Origin: JARRON01 sp037383845 | Lineage (GTDB): Bacteria; Pseudomonadota; Gammaproteobacteria; Steroidobacterales; XN24 | Reading direction: 5' to 3' | DNA length: 64,000 nt | Assembly: GCA_037383845.1 (NCBI GenBank) | Contig: JARRON010000022.1 | Coordinates: 1 to 64,000, forward strand | Shown here: positions 51,183 through 61,900 of the stretch, piece by piece | Numbering within the stretch: the first letter of the stretch is position 1 | How the letters are laid out: each line of letters opens with the position of its first letter | Program-made: the position numbers and the translations under genes | The notes under the pieces: generated by a model | Databases searched by the model: none | What the model saw: the letters and a program-made list of their open reading frames with translations, nothing else | Told to the model about the DNA's origin: nothing

Positions 51183-52909
51183 GGCGCAGGGCCGACACCG
51201 GGATCTTCGGGCGCCGCTTCCGGGCGCGGGTCTGGCTGGCCGCGGCCGGGTTCGCGCTGGGCGCGGTCATCCTGGTCGTTCGCGCCGTGGACCTGCAGTT
51301 CCTTGAGCAGGATTTTTTCCAGCGCCAGGGCGACGCCCGCCAGATCCGCGTCGTGGACATGGCCGCCCACCGGGGCTCGGTCACCGACCGGCGGGGCGAG
51401 CCGCTGGCGGTTAGCAGCCCGGTGGACAGCCTCTGGGTGAATCCCAGGGAGCTCCGCCAGGTGCCCGCGGAGATACCCGGGCTTGCCAGGGCGGTCTCCC
51501 GGGACCCCGACTGGCTCATGCGCGCGGTGTCTGCGGACCCGGACCGCGAGTTCCTCTACCTCCGCCGGCACATGGCGCCGGAGGACGCCCGCAAGGTCCT
51601 GGCCATGGACGTCCCGGGTGTCTACGTCCAGCGGGAGTACCGCCGGTTCTATCCCGCCGGCGAGGTAGCCGGGCACGTGGTCGGCTTCACGGATATCGAC
51701 GAGGTCGGGCAGGAAGGCCTGGAGCTGGCCTACGACCACTGGCTCCGCGGGAAGCCCGGCGCCAAGCGCATCCGGCGTGACCGGCTGGGCAACATCATCG
51801 AGGACGTAGAGAGCATTCGTGAGCCCGCCCCCGGCCGGGACCTTCGCACCAGCCTGGACCTGCGGATCCAGTACCTGGCGTACCGGGAGCTCAAGGCGGC
51901 GGTGCGCAAGCACCGTGCCAAGGCAGCCTCCATGGTCGTGCTGGACGTTGACACCGGGGAGGTGCTGGCCATGGTCAACCAGCCCAGCTACAACCCCAAC
52001 GACCGGTCCCAGCTGACGGCCGACCGCTACCGCAACCGCGCCACCAACGACATCTTCGAACCCGGCTCCGCCGTCAAGCCCTTCATCGTGGCCGCGGCCA
52101 TCGAGAGTGGCCGCTACAACCCCGCCTCGGTGGTGGACACCAGCCCGGGGTGGCTCGTGGTGGGCGCCAAGACCATCGAGGACCATCGGAACCTGGGTCT
52201 TATCGACCTCACGACGCTGATCGCCCGTTCCAGCAACGTGGGTGCCTCCAAGCTCGCCCTGTCCATGGATCCCGAACAGGTGTGGAGCACCCTGCGCCGG
52301 GCCGGCCTGGGCGAGGTCTCGGCCACCGGTTTCCCGGGCGAGTCCGCCGGCGTTCTCATGGAGCCCGACCTGTGGAAGCCCATCGCCCAGGCCACCATCG
52401 CCTACGGCTACGGCCTCTCGGTGACCCCGGTGCAGCTTGCCCATGCCTACGCCGTGCTGGGCGCCGGCGGGCTGAACCGGCCGCTGTCGCTGCTGGCGGT
52501 TGATGAGGCGCCGGCGCCGAGCCGGGCCATGAGTGAGTCCACGGCACGTGCCGTGGTCCGCATGATGGAAGCGGTGGTGGAGCCCGGCGGAACCGCGGTG
52601 AAGGCCGCGATCCCCGGCTACGACGTGGCCGGGAAAACCGGCACGGCCCGCAAGTTCACCGCCGGGGGTTATTACGAGGACCGCTACGTGTCCGTCTTCG
52701 CGGGCCTGGCGCCGGCTTCGGCGCCGCGGCTGGCGGCGGTGGTGATGGTGGACGAGCCCTCGGGCGAGGCCTATTACGGCGGCGAGGTGGCCGCCCCGGT
52801 GTTCTCGCGGGTCATCGGCGACGCCCTGCGGATCCTGGGCGTGCCGCCGGATGCCGCCGGCGACGCCCGCGCGGTGGGCGAGCTGGTCCAGGCCATGAGG
52901 CGCCGGTGA
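51179..52909 (+). CDS. ftsI: Peptidoglycan D,D-transpeptidase FtsI (PBP3)
   Basis: Septal cross-linking enzyme and beta-lactam target. The 576-residue protein has one membrane helix (about 19-38), an N-terminal pedestal domain (60-210) and a transpeptidase domain with Ser297-x-x-Lys300 (EPGSAVKPF), SSN at 351-353 (ARSSNVGASK) and KTGTARK (about 485-491). GTG start overlaps the ftsL stop (GTGA). Confidence 0.97.
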   Translation: MRRRADTGIFGRRFRARVWLAAAGFALGAVILVVRAVDLQFLEQDFFQRQGDARQIRVVDMAAHRGSVTDRRGEPLAVSSPVDSLWVNPRELRQVPAEIPGLARAVSRDPDWLMRAVSADPDREFLYLRRHMAPEDARKVLAMDVPGVYVQREYRRFYPAGEVAGHVVGFTDIDEVGQEGLELAYDHWLRGKPGAKRIRRDRLGNIIEDVESIREPAPGRDLRTSLDLRIQYLAYRELKAAVRKHRAKAASMVVLDVDTGEVLAMVNQPSYNPNDRSQLTADRYRNRATNDIFEPGSAVKPFIVAAAIESGRYNPASVVDTSPGWLVVGAKTIEDHRNLGLIDLTTLIARSSNVGASKLALSMDPEQVWSTLRRAGLGEVSATGFPGESAGVLMEPDLWKPIAQATIAYGYGLSVTPVQLAHAYAVLGAGGLNRPLSLLAVDEAPAPSRAMSESTARAVVRMMEAVVEPGGTAVKAAIPGYDVAGKTGTARKFTAGGYYEDRYVSVFAGLAPASAPRLAAVVMVDEPSGEAYYGGEVAAPVFSRVIGDALRILGVPPDAAGDARAVGELVQAMRRR

Positions 52910-54420
52910 TGCAGGTGGCCGCGCGCGACACGGGTGTTACGGCCGGGGATCTGTTCGGGAACACGGTCCCGGCGGAGCTGGCCGGCCGTCACGTGCCCGA
53001 CATCACCCTGGACAGTCGGCGTGTGACGCCGGGCTGCCTGTTTCTGGCGGTGGCCGGCGGCCGGGCGCACGGGCTGTCCCATGTCGCCGAGGCTGCCGAC
53101 GCCGGCGCCGGCATGGTCGCCTGGGAGCCGGCGGACGGCCTGGCGGCTCCGCGGCTGCCGGAAGGGGTCGTGGCCTTCCCGGTGCCCGGGCTCAAGCGCC
53201 AGGCCGGTGAGCTGGCGGACCGGTTCTTCGGCGAGCCCTCCCGGCGGGTCCGGGTGACAGGCATCACCGGCACCAACGGCAAGACCACCTGTTCCCACCT
53301 GGTGGCCGGCGGGCTGCAGCGGCTGGGAACCCCCGCAGGCATCATCGGCACCCTGGGCGTCGGCATGGAAGGCGAGCTGGCGCCGTCGCTGCTGACCACC
53401 CCCGACGTGGTCGAGGTCCACCGGAGCCTGTCCCGCCTCGCGGACCGGGGCGCCCGCGCGGTGGCCATGGAGGTGTCCTCCCATGCCCTGGCCCAGGGCC
53501 GGGTGGATGCGGTGCGTTTCGCAGTGGCGGCCTTCACCAATCTAAGCCGGGACCACCTGGACTACCACGGCAGCCTCGAGGCGTACGCCGAGGCCAAGGC
53601 GAGCCTGTTCCTGGCCCATGACCCGGCCGGCGCCGTGATCAACGTCGGCGACCCGGTGGGCCGGCGGATCTGGGAGCGACTGCCGGACGGCATGGGCCGG
53701 ATCGCCGTGGGGCGTGAGGCGGACCGGGCCGCCGGGAACGATTCCGCCCTTGTCCTGGGGAGCGTCCGGACCCGGCCCGCGGGTCTCGTCGTCTCCGTGG
53801 AATGGCGCGGGAGCGTGCTCACCCTTCGCTCGCCGCTGGTGGGCGAGTTCAACGCCGAGAACCTGGCCCTCGCCCTCGCCGTGCTCATCAGCCTCGACTA
53901 CGACCCCCGGGCGGCCGCCGAGGCCCTGTCCACGGTGGCGGCGCCGCCGGGGCGGATGGAGGCTTTCACCGACGGAGAGCGAGGTGTGCTCTGCGTGGTC
54001 GACTACGCCCATACGCCGGATGCCCTGGGCAAGGCGCTTGCGGCGCTCAGGGAGCACTGCGAAGGCCGGCTGTGGTGCGTGTTCGGCTGCGGCGGTGACC
54101 GGGATCCCGGCAAGCGCCCGGAGATGGCCCGCATCGCGGAACGCATGGCGGATGAGCTGGTCGTGACTGACGACAACCCGCGCACGGAGGACGGGCACGC
54201 CATCGTTGCGGACATCCTGGCCGGGCTGGCCGATCCCCGCCGCGCGGTGGTGGAGCGGGACCGGGAGAAGGCCATCCGGCAGACGATAGAGGCGGCGGCG
54301 CCCGGCGACGTCGTCCTGGTGGCCGGCAAGGGCCACGAGGACTACCAGATCATCGGCCGCTCCCGGCGTCCCTTCAGCGACAGGGACATCGTTCGCAGCC
54401 TGGTGGAGACCGCCGCATGA
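52909..54420 (+). CDS. murE: UDP-MurNAc-L-Ala-D-Glu:meso-diaminopimelate ligase
   Basis: Adds the third residue of the stem peptide. The 503-residue Mur ligase shows GITGTNGKTTCSHLV (P-loop, near 121-130), MEVSSHALAQGRVD, TNLSRDHLDYHGS and the DNPR motif (TDDNPRTEDGH) that selects meso-diaminopimelate over lysine. ATG at 52909 overlaps the ftsI TGA by one base; an in-frame GTG three bases earlier is an alternative. Confidence 0.97.
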   Translation: MQVAARDTGVTAGDLFGNTVPAELAGRHVPDITLDSRRVTPGCLFLAVAGGRAHGLSHVAEAADAGAGMVAWEPADGLAAPRLPEGVVAFPVPGLKRQAGELADRFFGEPSRRVRVTGITGTNGKTTCSHLVAGGLQRLGTPAGIIGTLGVGMEGELAPSLLTTPDVVEVHRSLSRLADRGARAVAMEVSSHALAQGRVDAVRFAVAAFTNLSRDHLDYHGSLEAYAEAKASLFLAHDPAGAVINVGDPVGRRIWERLPDGMGRIAVGREADRAAGNDSALVLGSVRTRPAGLVVSVEWRGSVLTLRSPLVGEFNAENLALALAVLISLDYDPRAAAEALSTVAAPPGRMEAFTDGERGVLCVVDYAHTPDALGKALAALREHCEGRLWCVFGCGGDRDPGKRPEMARIAERMADELVVTDDNPRTEDGHAIVADILAGLADPRRAVVERDREKAIRQTIEAAAPGDVVLVAGKGHEDYQIIGRSRRPFSDRDIVRSLVETAA

Positions 54421-55778
54421 TCCGCGGGAGCCTCACGGCCGTGGCCCGCGCGGTCGGCGGGACCCTGCTGGGTGCCGACGCCCGGTTTTCCGGCGTGTCC
54501 ACGGATACCCGGAGCCTGTCGCCGGGCCAGCTGTTCGTGGCCCTCTCCGGTCCGCGCTTCGATGGCCATGACTTCGTTGCGGCGGCGGCCGAGCGCGGCG
54601 CAGTGGCAGCCGTGGTTGAGCGACCGCTCGATACGGGCGTTCCGACCCTGCGGGTGGCCGACACCCTGGCGGCCCTCGGCGCCATGGCGAACTGGTGGCG
54701 CCGGCAGTTCACCCTGCCGGTAATCGCCCTGACCGGCAGCTTCGGCAAGACCACGGTGAAGGAGATGCTGGCGGCCATCGCCCGCACCCGCGGCGAGACC
54801 CTGGCCACCAGGGGCAACCTCAACAACGAGATCGGCGTGCCGCTGACCCTGTTCCGGCTGGGCGAGGAGCACGCCACGGCGGTCGTGGAGATGGGAGCCA
54901 ACCACCAGCGTGAGATCGCCCGTCTCACTGCCATCACCCAGCCCGACGTGGGGCTTGTGACCGTGGCCGGGCCAGCTCACCTGGAAGGCTTCGGCAGCCT
55001 GGAGGGCGTCGCCCGCGGCAAGGGCGAGATCTTCCAGGGACTGCCCGGGGACGGTGTGGCCGTCATCAACGCGGATGATCCCTTCGCGCCGATGTGGCGG
55101 GAGTTCGCCGGCGACCGGCGGGTGGTCACTTTCGGCCTGGCGGCGAGCGCGGACTTCTCCGCGACGGCCATCCGGGAGGAGCTGACGGCCGCCGGGCCGG
55201 AGATCGGTTTCGAGCTTCGCGGCCCGGACTGGCGCCGGCGGGCGATCCTGCACATGGCCGGCCGCCACAACGTCAGGAACGCCCTGGCCGCCGCCGCCGC
55301 GGCCGCTGCGGCGGGCTTCGACGCCGATGCCATCGTGGAGGGCCTCGATGCGGCCCGGGGCGTGGCAGGCCGGCTCTCGCTGCGTCCCGGCCTGGCGGGC
55401 TCCACCATCGTGGACGACACCTATAACGCCAGCCCGGACGCGGTGGAGGCAGCGGTGGATTTCGTGGCCGCGCTGCCCGGCGAGGCCTGGGTGGTCCTGG
55501 GCGACATGGGCGAGCTCGGCCCCGAGGCGGAGAAGCTTCACGGCCGGGTGGGCCGCCATGCCGCCGAGAAGGGCGTAAAGCGCTTCTTCGCCATGGGAGA
55601 CCTGTCCGCCGCGGCCGCCCGGGCCTTCGGCGAAGGCCGGGCCTTCACCGACCTGGAGGCGCTGGTGGCCGAGCTGTCCGCGGGTCTGGGCCCCCGGGTG
55701 AACGTACTGGTGAAGGGATCACGGTCCATGCGGATGGAACGGGTGGTCGAGCGGCTGGCCCGGCCGGAGGGGAACTGA
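54417..55778 (+). CDS. murF: UDP-MurNAc-tripeptide D-alanyl-D-alanine ligase
   Basis: Completes the UDP-MurNAc-pentapeptide. The 453-residue protein shows STDTRSLSPGQLFVAL, P-loop LTGSFGKTTVKEML, RGNLNNEIGVPLTLF, VVEMGANHQREIARL, GRHNVRNALAAAA and DDTYNASPDAVEAA. The P-loop has Phe (SFGKT) where SNGKT or SSGKT is usual, with the Lys-Thr preserved. ATGA overlap with murE; three bases separate it from mraY. Confidence 0.96.
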   Translation: MIRGSLTAVARAVGGTLLGADARFSGVSTDTRSLSPGQLFVALSGPRFDGHDFVAAAAERGAVAAVVERPLDTGVPTLRVADTLAALGAMANWWRRQFTLPVIALTGSFGKTTVKEMLAAIARTRGETLATRGNLNNEIGVPLTLFRLGEEHATAVVEMGANHQREIARLTAITQPDVGLVTVAGPAHLEGFGSLEGVARGKGEIFQGLPGDGVAVINADDPFAPMWREFAGDRRVVTFGLAASADFSATAIREELTAAGPEIGFELRGPDWRRRAILHMAGRHNVRNALAAAAAAAAAGFDADAIVEGLDAARGVAGRLSLRPGLAGSTIVDDTYNASPDAVEAAVDFVAALPGEAWVVLGDMGELGPEAEKLHGRVGRHAAEKGVKRFFAMGDLSAAAARAFGEGRAFTDLEALVAELSAGLGPRVNVLVKGSRSMRMERVVERLARPEGN

Positions 55779-55781
55779 CCG

Positions 55782-56870
55782 ATGCTGCTGTACCTCTCCG
55801 AACTGCTGATCCGGGTCGAGTCCGGCTTCAACGTCTTCAGCTACCTGACGTTCCGGGCCATCCTCGGAGCGCTGACCGCGCTGCTGATCTCGATGCTGGT
55901 GGGCCCCTGGATGATCCGCCGGCTGAGCTTCCACCAGATCGGCCAGAACGTGCGGGATTACGGCCCGGAGTCGCACCTGCCGAAGGCGGGCACTCCCACC
56001 ATGGGCGGCACCCTGATCCTGGTGGCGGTGGCGGCGTCCACCCTGCTCTGGGCGGACCTCTCCAACCGGTTCGTCTGGATCGTGCTGCTGGTGATGCTCG
56101 GCTTCGGACTGATCGGCTTCTACGACGACTACAAGAAGCTGGTGGTCGGGGACAGCCGCGGGCTGGCCGCCCGGTGGAAGTACTTCTGGCAGTCTGCGGG
56201 CGCCCTGGCGGCCGGCATGGCATTCCTGCTGACCGCCGAGGAACCAGCCATCGAGCAGGCCCTGATCGTGCCGTTCTTCAAGGACGTGCTGGTGCCGCTG
56301 GGCGTCGTCGGCTTCCTGGTGGTGACCTACTTCGTGATCGTGGGCTCCAGCAACGCCGTGAATCTCACGGACGGCCTGGACGGCCTGGCCATCATGCCCA
56401 CGGTGCTCATCGGCGGCGCCCTGGGCATCTTTGCCTACGTCACGGGCAACGTGAATTTCTCCGGCTACCTGGGCATCCCCTACGTGGCGGGCACCGGCGA
56501 GCTGCTGGTGTTCTCGGCATCGCTGGTGGGCGCGGGGCTGGGCTTTCTGTGGTTCAACACCTACCCGGCCCAGGTCTTCATGGGCGACGTGGGAGCCCTG
56601 GCTCTGGGCGCGGCCCTCGGGGCGCTGGCGGTGGCCGTGCGGCAGGAGATCGTGTTCTTCGTCATGGCCGGCGTGTTCGTCGTCGAGACGGTGTCGGTCA
56701 TCCTGCAGGTGGCGTCATTCAGGCTCACGGGCCGGCGCATCTTCCGGATGGCGCCTCTGCATCACCATTTCGAACTCAAGGGCTGGGCGGAGCCCAAGGT
56801 CATCGTGCGCTTCTGGATCATCACCGTGGTCCTGGTGCTGGTGGGCCTGGCGACGCTGAAGGTGCGATGA
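55782..56870 (+). CDS. mraY: Phospho-N-acetylmuramoyl-pentapeptide transferase
   Basis: Moves phospho-MurNAc-pentapeptide onto undecaprenyl phosphate to make lipid I. The 362-residue protein has about ten membrane helices and the catalytic loops [22 protein letters not shown] (paired Asp), [14 protein letters not shown] and [11 protein letters not shown] (His cluster). All expected Mg2+ and nucleophile residues are visible. The ATGA overlap couples it to murD. Confidence 0.97.
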   Translation: MLLYLSELLIRVESGFNVFSYLTFRAILGALTALLISMLVGPWMIRRLSFHQIGQNVRDYGPESHLPKAGTPTMGGTLILVAVAASTLLWADLSNRFVWIVLLVMLGFGLIGFYDDYKKLVVGDSRGLAARWKYFWQSAGALAAGMAFLLTAEEPAIEQALIVPFFKDVLVPLGVVGFLVVTYFVIVGSSNAVNLTDGLDGLAIMPTVLIGGALGIFAYVTGNVNFSGYLGIPYVAGTGELLVFSASLVGAGLGFLWFNTYPAQVFMGDVGALALGAALGALAVAVRQEIVFFVMAGVFVVETVSVILQVASFRLTGRRIFRMAPLHHHFELKGWAEPKVIVRFWIITVVLVLVGLATLKVR

Positions 56871-58231
56871 GCGTCGTAGCCGCACCTGATTCCCAGAGCC
56901 GCCGGGGCGCGGCCCCGGTGCTGATCGTGGGCCTGGGCGTGACGGGCCTGTCCTGCGCGCGCTATTTCGCCCGCCTGGGACAGCCCATGCGGATCATCGA
57001 CAGCCGCTCCGAGCCCCCGGGCCTGGAGGGCCTCCGCCAGCTTGACGCCCAGGTGGACCTGCGCCTGGGTGAGCTCGCGGAGTCTTCTCTGCAGGGCGTG
57101 GCCGAAGTCGTCGTCTCGCCGGGTGTGCCCCTGGATACGCCTATCGTCTCGGAAGCCCGCCAGCGCGGCCTGGACGTGGCGGGTGACATCGAGCTGTTCG
57201 CACGGGCCGCGCCGGCCCCGGTGGCGGCCATCACCGGCTCCAACGGCAAGAGCACCGTGACCCAGCTCACCGCCGAGCTGCTTGCCGGGTGCGGCCTGGA
57301 GGTGAGGGCCGGCGGCAACCTGGGGCCGGCCGCGCTCAACCTGCTGGAAGAGGCCGCGCCCGACTGCTTCGTGCTGGAGCTGTCCAGTTTCCAGCTCGAA
57401 CTGACCGAGTCGCTGCATCCGAAGGCTGCCACGGTGCTGAACCTGTCCGCCGACCACATGGACCGCCACGGCAGCCTGGAACGCTATGCCGCCGCCAAGG
57501 CCCGGATCTTCCGGGGCGCGGAGACCGCAGTAGTCAACCGGGAGGACCCGGCGGTGCGCAGCATGGCGCCGTCGTCCATGCACCGCATCAGCTTCGGCCT
57601 CGATGCGCCCGGGGAAGGCCACTACGGCCTGCGGGAAAAGGACGGCGCGTCCTGGCTCGCCCGGGGGCATGAGCTGCTCATGCCGGCTTCCGAGCTGTCG
57701 CTCGCCGGTCGCCACAACATCGCCAACGCACTCGCCGCCCTGGCCATGACCGAGGCCATGGGCGCGGACCCGGAACAGGGGCTGGACCGGCTCCGGCACT
57801 TCCCGGGGCTGCCCCACCGGACCCAGCGGGTGGGCGAGATCGGCGGCGTCGTGTTCATCGATGATTCCAAGGGCACCAACGTGGGCGCGGCGGTGGCGGC
57901 CATCCTGGGCATGACCGGGCCGGTGGTGCTCATCGCCGGCGGCGACGGCAAGGGCGCGGACTTCGCGGCCCTGGCGGCGGCCGCCCGGGACAAGGTGCAC
58001 ACCGCCGTCCTGCTGGGCCGGGACGCGGATCGGATGGCCGCCGCCCTCGAGGGCGTGTGCGCGATCCGGCGGGCGGGGGATATGGACCAGGCCGTGCAGC
58101 AGGCGGCGGAGGCTGCCCGGGCCGGCGACACGGTACTGCTGTCGCCGGCCTGCGCCAGCACCGACATGTTTTCGGACTACACGCAGCGGGGGCGGATCTT
58201 CGTCGACGCCGTGGGGAGGCTGGCCTCGTGA
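56867..58231 (+). CDS. murD: UDP-N-acetylmuramoylalanine D-glutamate ligase
   Basis: Adds D-Glu to UDP-MurNAc-L-Ala. The 454-residue ligase shows [16 protein letters not shown] (nucleotide-sugar Rossmann domain), [13 protein letters not shown] (P-loop), [36 protein letters not shown] and [12 protein letters not shown]. The start MSVVAAPDS at 56867 overlaps the mraY stop. The stop overlaps ftsW as GTGA. Confidence 0.96.
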   Translation: MSVVAAPDSQSRRGAAPVLIVGLGVTGLSCARYFARLGQPMRIIDSRSEPPGLEGLRQLDAQVDLRLGELAESSLQGVAEVVVSPGVPLDTPIVSEARQRGLDVAGDIELFARAAPAPVAAITGSNGKSTVTQLTAELLAGCGLEVRAGGNLGPAALNLLEEAAPDCFVLELSSFQLELTESLHPKAATVLNLSADHMDRHGSLERYAAAKARIFRGAETAVVNREDPAVRSMAPSSMHRISFGLDAPGEGHYGLREKDGASWLARGHELLMPASELSLAGRHNIANALAALAMTEAMGADPEQGLDRLRHFPGLPHRTQRVGEIGGVVFIDDSKGTNVGAAVAAILGMTGPVVLIAGGDGKGADFAALAAAARDKVHTAVLLGRDADRMAAALEGVCAIRRAGDMDQAVQQAAEAARAGDTVLLSPACASTDMFSDYTQRGRIFVDAVGRLAS

Positions 58232-59394
58232 GCACGCCCGTCACCCCCGCGATTCCGGCGCCCCGTATCGACGCCTGGCTGGTGATCAGCACCCTGGCCC
58301 TGGCGATGGTGGGCGTGGTCATGGTGGCCTCGGCCTCCATCACCATGGCGGACGAGAGCCTGGGCGAGCCGTTCTACTATCTCTACCGGCAGGTCGCCTA
58401 CGTGCTCCTGGGCCTGGGGGTCGCCGGCGGCTTCCTGGCGGTGCCGCTCCGGGCGTGGGAGGCGCTGGGCCCCGTGCTGCTGGCGGTGGCCCTGGCTCTG
58501 CTGGTGCTGGTGCTGGTCCCCGGCATCGGGCGGGAGGTCAACGGCGCAGCCCGCTGGCTGCCCCTGGGGCCGGTCAACCTCCAGGTCTCTGAGCCGGCGC
58601 GGCTGATGATCCTGCTGTACCTGTGCGGTTACGCGGCGCGCCGGCAGGAGGCCCTGGAGACCGGATTCAGGGGCCTGCTGACGCCGCTGGCGGTCCTCGC
58701 GGCGGCCTCGGCCCTGCTGCTGGCCCAGCCGGATTTCGGCGCCATGACCGTCCTGCTGTTCACGGCGGTGGCGGTGCTATTCGTCGGCGGTATGCGGGTG
58801 CGGGACCTGCTGGTGCTGTGCGGCCTGGGCGCGGCAGCCCTGGTGGCGCTGGTGCTCAGCTCCGACTACCGGATGCGGCGGCTCACCGCGTTCATGGATC
58901 CCTGGGCCGACCCATGGGATTCGGGCTTTCAGCTCACCCAGTCGCTGATCGCCATCGGCCGGGGCGAGTGGCTCGGCGTCGGCCTCGGGGGCAGCGTCCA
59001 GAAGCTGTTCTACCTGCCGGAGGCCCATACGGACTTCGTCTTCGCGGTCTTCGCCGAGGAGCTGGGGCTGGTCGGCGTGGTGGCCCTGCTGGCGCTCTAC
59101 GGAATCTTCCTGTGGCGGGCTTTCGCGATCAGCGCGAAGGCCGCCGCTGCCGGGCGCGTCTTCGCCGCCTGCCTGGCCTTCGGTCTGGGCACCTGGATCG
59201 GGGTGCAGGCGTTCGTGAACATGGCGGTGAACATGGGCCTTCTGCCCACCAAGGGGCTGACCCTGCCCCTGGTGAGCTTCGGCGGCAGCAGCCTGATGGT
59301 CTGCTGCGCCGCCGTTGGCCTGTTGCTGCGCATCTACTACGAGCTCGCCGCCGACGGCTTCGCCGGGCGCAGGCCCCGGAGGAAAGGCGCGTGA
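58228..59394 (+). CDS. ftsW: Peptidoglycan glycosyltransferase FtsW (SEDS family)
   Basis: Polymerises septal glycan from lipid II together with FtsI. The 388-residue protein has about ten helices. The large periplasmic loop carries the catalytic Asp region (PWADPWDSGFQLTQSLIAIGRG), followed by GVGLGGSVQKLFYLPEAHTDF and AEELGLVG. GINGAARW is replaced by EVNGAARWLPLGPVNLQ, the usual FtsW form. GTG 58228 overlaps the murD stop. Confidence 0.95.
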   Translation: MSTPVTPAIPAPRIDAWLVISTLALAMVGVVMVASASITMADESLGEPFYYLYRQVAYVLLGLGVAGGFLAVPLRAWEALGPVLLAVALALLVLVLVPGIGREVNGAARWLPLGPVNLQVSEPARLMILLYLCGYAARRQEALETGFRGLLTPLAVLAAASALLLAQPDFGAMTVLLFTAVAVLFVGGMRVRDLLVLCGLGAAALVALVLSSDYRMRRLTAFMDPWADPWDSGFQLTQSLIAIGRGEWLGVGLGGSVQKLFYLPEAHTDFVFAVFAEELGLVGVVALLALYGIFLWRAFAISAKAAAAGRVFAACLAFGLGTWIGVQAFVNMAVNMGLLPTKGLTLPLVSFGGSSLMVCCAAVGLLLRIYYELAADGFAGRRPRRKGA

Positions 59395-60488
59395 GCGGCA
59401 CGGTACTGGTGATGGCCGGCGGGACCGGCGGCCACGTGTTCCCGGCACTGGCCGTGGCCGAGGCCCTGCGCGCCCGGGGCGTGCGGATCGTGTGGAGGGG
59501 CACGCGGCGGGGCCTGGAAGCCCGGGTCGTGCCCGAAGCCGGCATCCCCCTCGAGTCGATTTCCATCGCCGGGCTCCGCGGCAAGACCCTGCTGTCCCGG
59601 CTGGCGGCGCCTTTCCGGATCGCGTGGGCGGTCTTCCAGGCCCTGGGTATCGTCGCCCGGGTGAAGCCGGCCGCCGTGCTGGGCATGGGTGGCTACGCGG
59701 CGGGGCCAGGCGGCATCGCCGCCTGGCTGATGCGGCGGCCGCTGGTCATCCACGAACAGAATGCCGTGGCCGGAGTGACTAACCGGCTGCTTTCCCGCTT
59801 CGCCCGTCGGGTGCTCGCGGCCTTTCCCGACGCCTTCGGCATGGGGGTGAAGGCCGAGGTGGTGGGCAATCCGGTCAGGCCGGCCATCGCCGAGCTGCCG
59901 CCGCCGGAGGTGCGCTTCGCCCGCCGCAGCGGGCCGGTCCGCCTGCTGGTGCTGGGCGGCAGCCAGGGCGCGCTGGCCCTGAACCGGGCGGTGCCCGCCG
60001 CCCTGGCGAGGCTGCCCGCGGGGTCGCGACCGCAGGTCCGCCACCAGGCTGGCAAGGCCACCGTCGACCAGGCCGAGGCCGCCTACCGGGAGGCGGGCGT
60101 TGAAGGCGACGTCGTGGCCTTCATCGACGACATGGCCGAGGCCTACGGCTGGGCGGACCTGGCGGTCTGCCGGGCCGGGGCGCTGACCGTGAGCGAACTT
60201 GCCGCTGCCGGGCTCGGGGCGGTGCTCGTGCCCTTCCCGGCGGCGGTGGACGACCACCAGACCCTGAACGCCGGCTACCTGGTGGGAGTCGGCGCCGCCG
60301 TGATCGTCCCCGAGTCCGGTCTCGACGTGCACGACTTCTCCCGCCTCCTGGCCGGCCTCCTGGCCGACCGGGAACGGCTGGAGGACATGGCACGGCGAGC
60401 CCGGGAAGCGGCCCGGCCGGAAGCGCTGGCCGACATCGAGGCCGCCTGCCTGGAAGCGGGCGGCCTGGCAGCGGGGGAGGCGGCATGA
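59391..60488 (+). CDS. murG: Lipid II synthase, UDP-GlcNAc transferase MurG
   Basis: Adds GlcNAc to lipid I at the inner face of the membrane. The 365-residue GT-B protein shows the first G-loop [16 protein letters not shown] (near the N terminus), [49 protein letters not shown] and [16 protein letters not shown]. The GTG start at 59391 overlaps the ftsW stop (GTGA); murC overlaps its end by four bases. Confidence 0.96.
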   Translation: MSGTVLVMAGGTGGHVFPALAVAEALRARGVRIVWRGTRRGLEARVVPEAGIPLESISIAGLRGKTLLSRLAAPFRIAWAVFQALGIVARVKPAAVLGMGGYAAGPGGIAAWLMRRPLVIHEQNAVAGVTNRLLSRFARRVLAAFPDAFGMGVKAEVVGNPVRPAIAELPPPEVRFARRSGPVRLLVLGGSQGALALNRAVPAALARLPAGSRPQVRHQAGKATVDQAEAAYREAGVEGDVVAFIDDMAEAYGWADLAVCRAGALTVSELAAAGLGAVLVPFPAAVDDHQTLNAGYLVGVGAAVIVPESGLDVHDFSRLLAGLLADRERLEDMARRAREAARPEALADIEAACLEAGGLAAGEAA

Positions 60489-61900
60489 CCGACCGCATGC
60501 GCCGGGTCAACCGTATCCATTTCGTCGGCGTCGGCGGCGTGGGCATGGGCGGCATCGCCGAGGTGCTGCTCAACCTGGGCTACGCCGTGCAGGGCTCCGA
60601 CCTGCGCGCGGGTGCGGTGACGCGTCGGCTGGAATCCCTGGGCGCGAAGGTGTACCTGGGCCACAGCGCAGACCACCTGGAAGGCGTGGACGTGGTCGTG
60701 GTCTCCAGCGCCGTGCCGGAGGACAACCCGGAGGTCAGGGAGGCCCAGCGCCGCCGCATCCCGGTGGTCAAGCGGGCGGAGATGCTCGCCGAGCTCATGC
60801 GATTCCGCTACGGCATCGCCGTGGCCGGAACCCACGGAAAGACCACCACCACAAGCCTCGTGGCCAGCGTCCTGGCCGAGGGCGGCCTGGACCCCACGTT
60901 CGTCATCGGCGGGCGGCTGAACAGCGCCGCCACCCACGCCCGCCTGGGGACCGGGCGGTACCTGGTGGCCGAGGCCGACGAAAGTGACGCCTCCTTCATG
61001 CACCTGCAGCCCATGCTGGCGGTGGTCACCAACGTGGACGCCGACCACATGGCGACCTACGGCGGCGACCTGGAGCGGCTTCGGCAGGCGTTCCTGGACT
61101 TCCTGCACAACCTGCCCTTCTACGGCCTGGCGGTGATGTGCCTGGACGACCCCGGATGCGCCGGCCTGATGGACGACGTGCCCCGCACGGTGGTCACCTA
61201 CGGCTTCGCCGAGGCCGCCGACGTGCGCGCTGCGAACTTCCGACAGGAGGGCACGGTCTGTCGGTTCGACGTGCTCAGACCGGGCACGGACGCGCCGCTG
61301 GCGCTGGAGCTGAAGCTCGCCGGCCGCCACAACGTCCTGAACGCCCTGGCGGCGGTGGCCGTCGCCCAGGAGCTGGAGGTGCCCGACGACGCCCTGGCCC
61401 GGGCCCTGGCCGGCTTCGGCGGCATCGACCGGCGCATGCAGCCCCTGGGCGAGGTGCCCGCCGGGGAAGGCCAGGCCGTGATGGTGGACGACTACGGCCA
61501 TCACCCCACCGAGCTCGCCTGCACCATCGACGCCATTCGCGCGGCCTGGCCGGGCCGCCGCCTCGTGGTGGCTTTCCAGCCCCACCGCTACAGCCGGACC
61601 CGCGACCTGATGGACGACTTCGCCCGGGTGCTGTCCGAGGTGGACGTCCTGGTGTTGTCTGAGGTCTATCCGGCCGGGGAAGAGCCTATCGCCGGCGCTG
61701 ACGGCCGCGCCCTGGCCCGGGCCATCCGCTCCCGGGGCCGGGTGGAGCCGGTATTCGTCGAGGACGTGACCGAACTGGAGCAGACCCTGCCCGGCATCCT
61801 CCAGGCCGGCGACGTGCTGGTCACCTTCGGCGCCGGCTCCATCGGCGCGGTGGCCGCAACCCTGCCCGAGAAGCTGGCCGCGGCGGGAGGCGGATCGTGA
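60485..61900 (+). CDS. murC: UDP-N-acetylmuramate L-alanine ligase
   Basis: Adds the first stem residue, L-Ala. The 471-residue ligase shows [38 protein letters not shown] (P-loop), [43 protein letters not shown] and [18 protein letters not shown] distinguishes it from Mpl (DEYDTAF). ATGA overlap with murG and TGATG overlap with murB. Confidence 0.97.
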   Translation: MTDRMRRVNRIHFVGVGGVGMGGIAEVLLNLGYAVQGSDLRAGAVTRRLESLGAKVYLGHSADHLEGVDVVVVSSAVPEDNPEVREAQRRRIPVVKRAEMLAELMRFRYGIAVAGTHGKTTTTSLVASVLAEGGLDPTFVIGGRLNSAATHARLGTGRYLVAEADESDASFMHLQPMLAVVTNVDADHMATYGGDLERLRQAFLDFLHNLPFYGLAVMCLDDPGCAGLMDDVPRTVVTYGFAEAADVRAANFRQEGTVCRFDVLRPGTDAPLALELKLAGRHNVLNALAAVAVAQELEVPDDALARALAGFGGIDRRMQPLGEVPAGEGQAVMVDDYGHHPTELACTIDAIRAAWPGRRLVVAFQPHRYSRTRDLMDDFARVLSEVDVLVLSEVYPAGEEPIAGADGRALARAIRSRGRVEPVFVEDVTELEQTLPGILQAGDVLVTFGAGSIGAVAATLPEKLAAAGGGS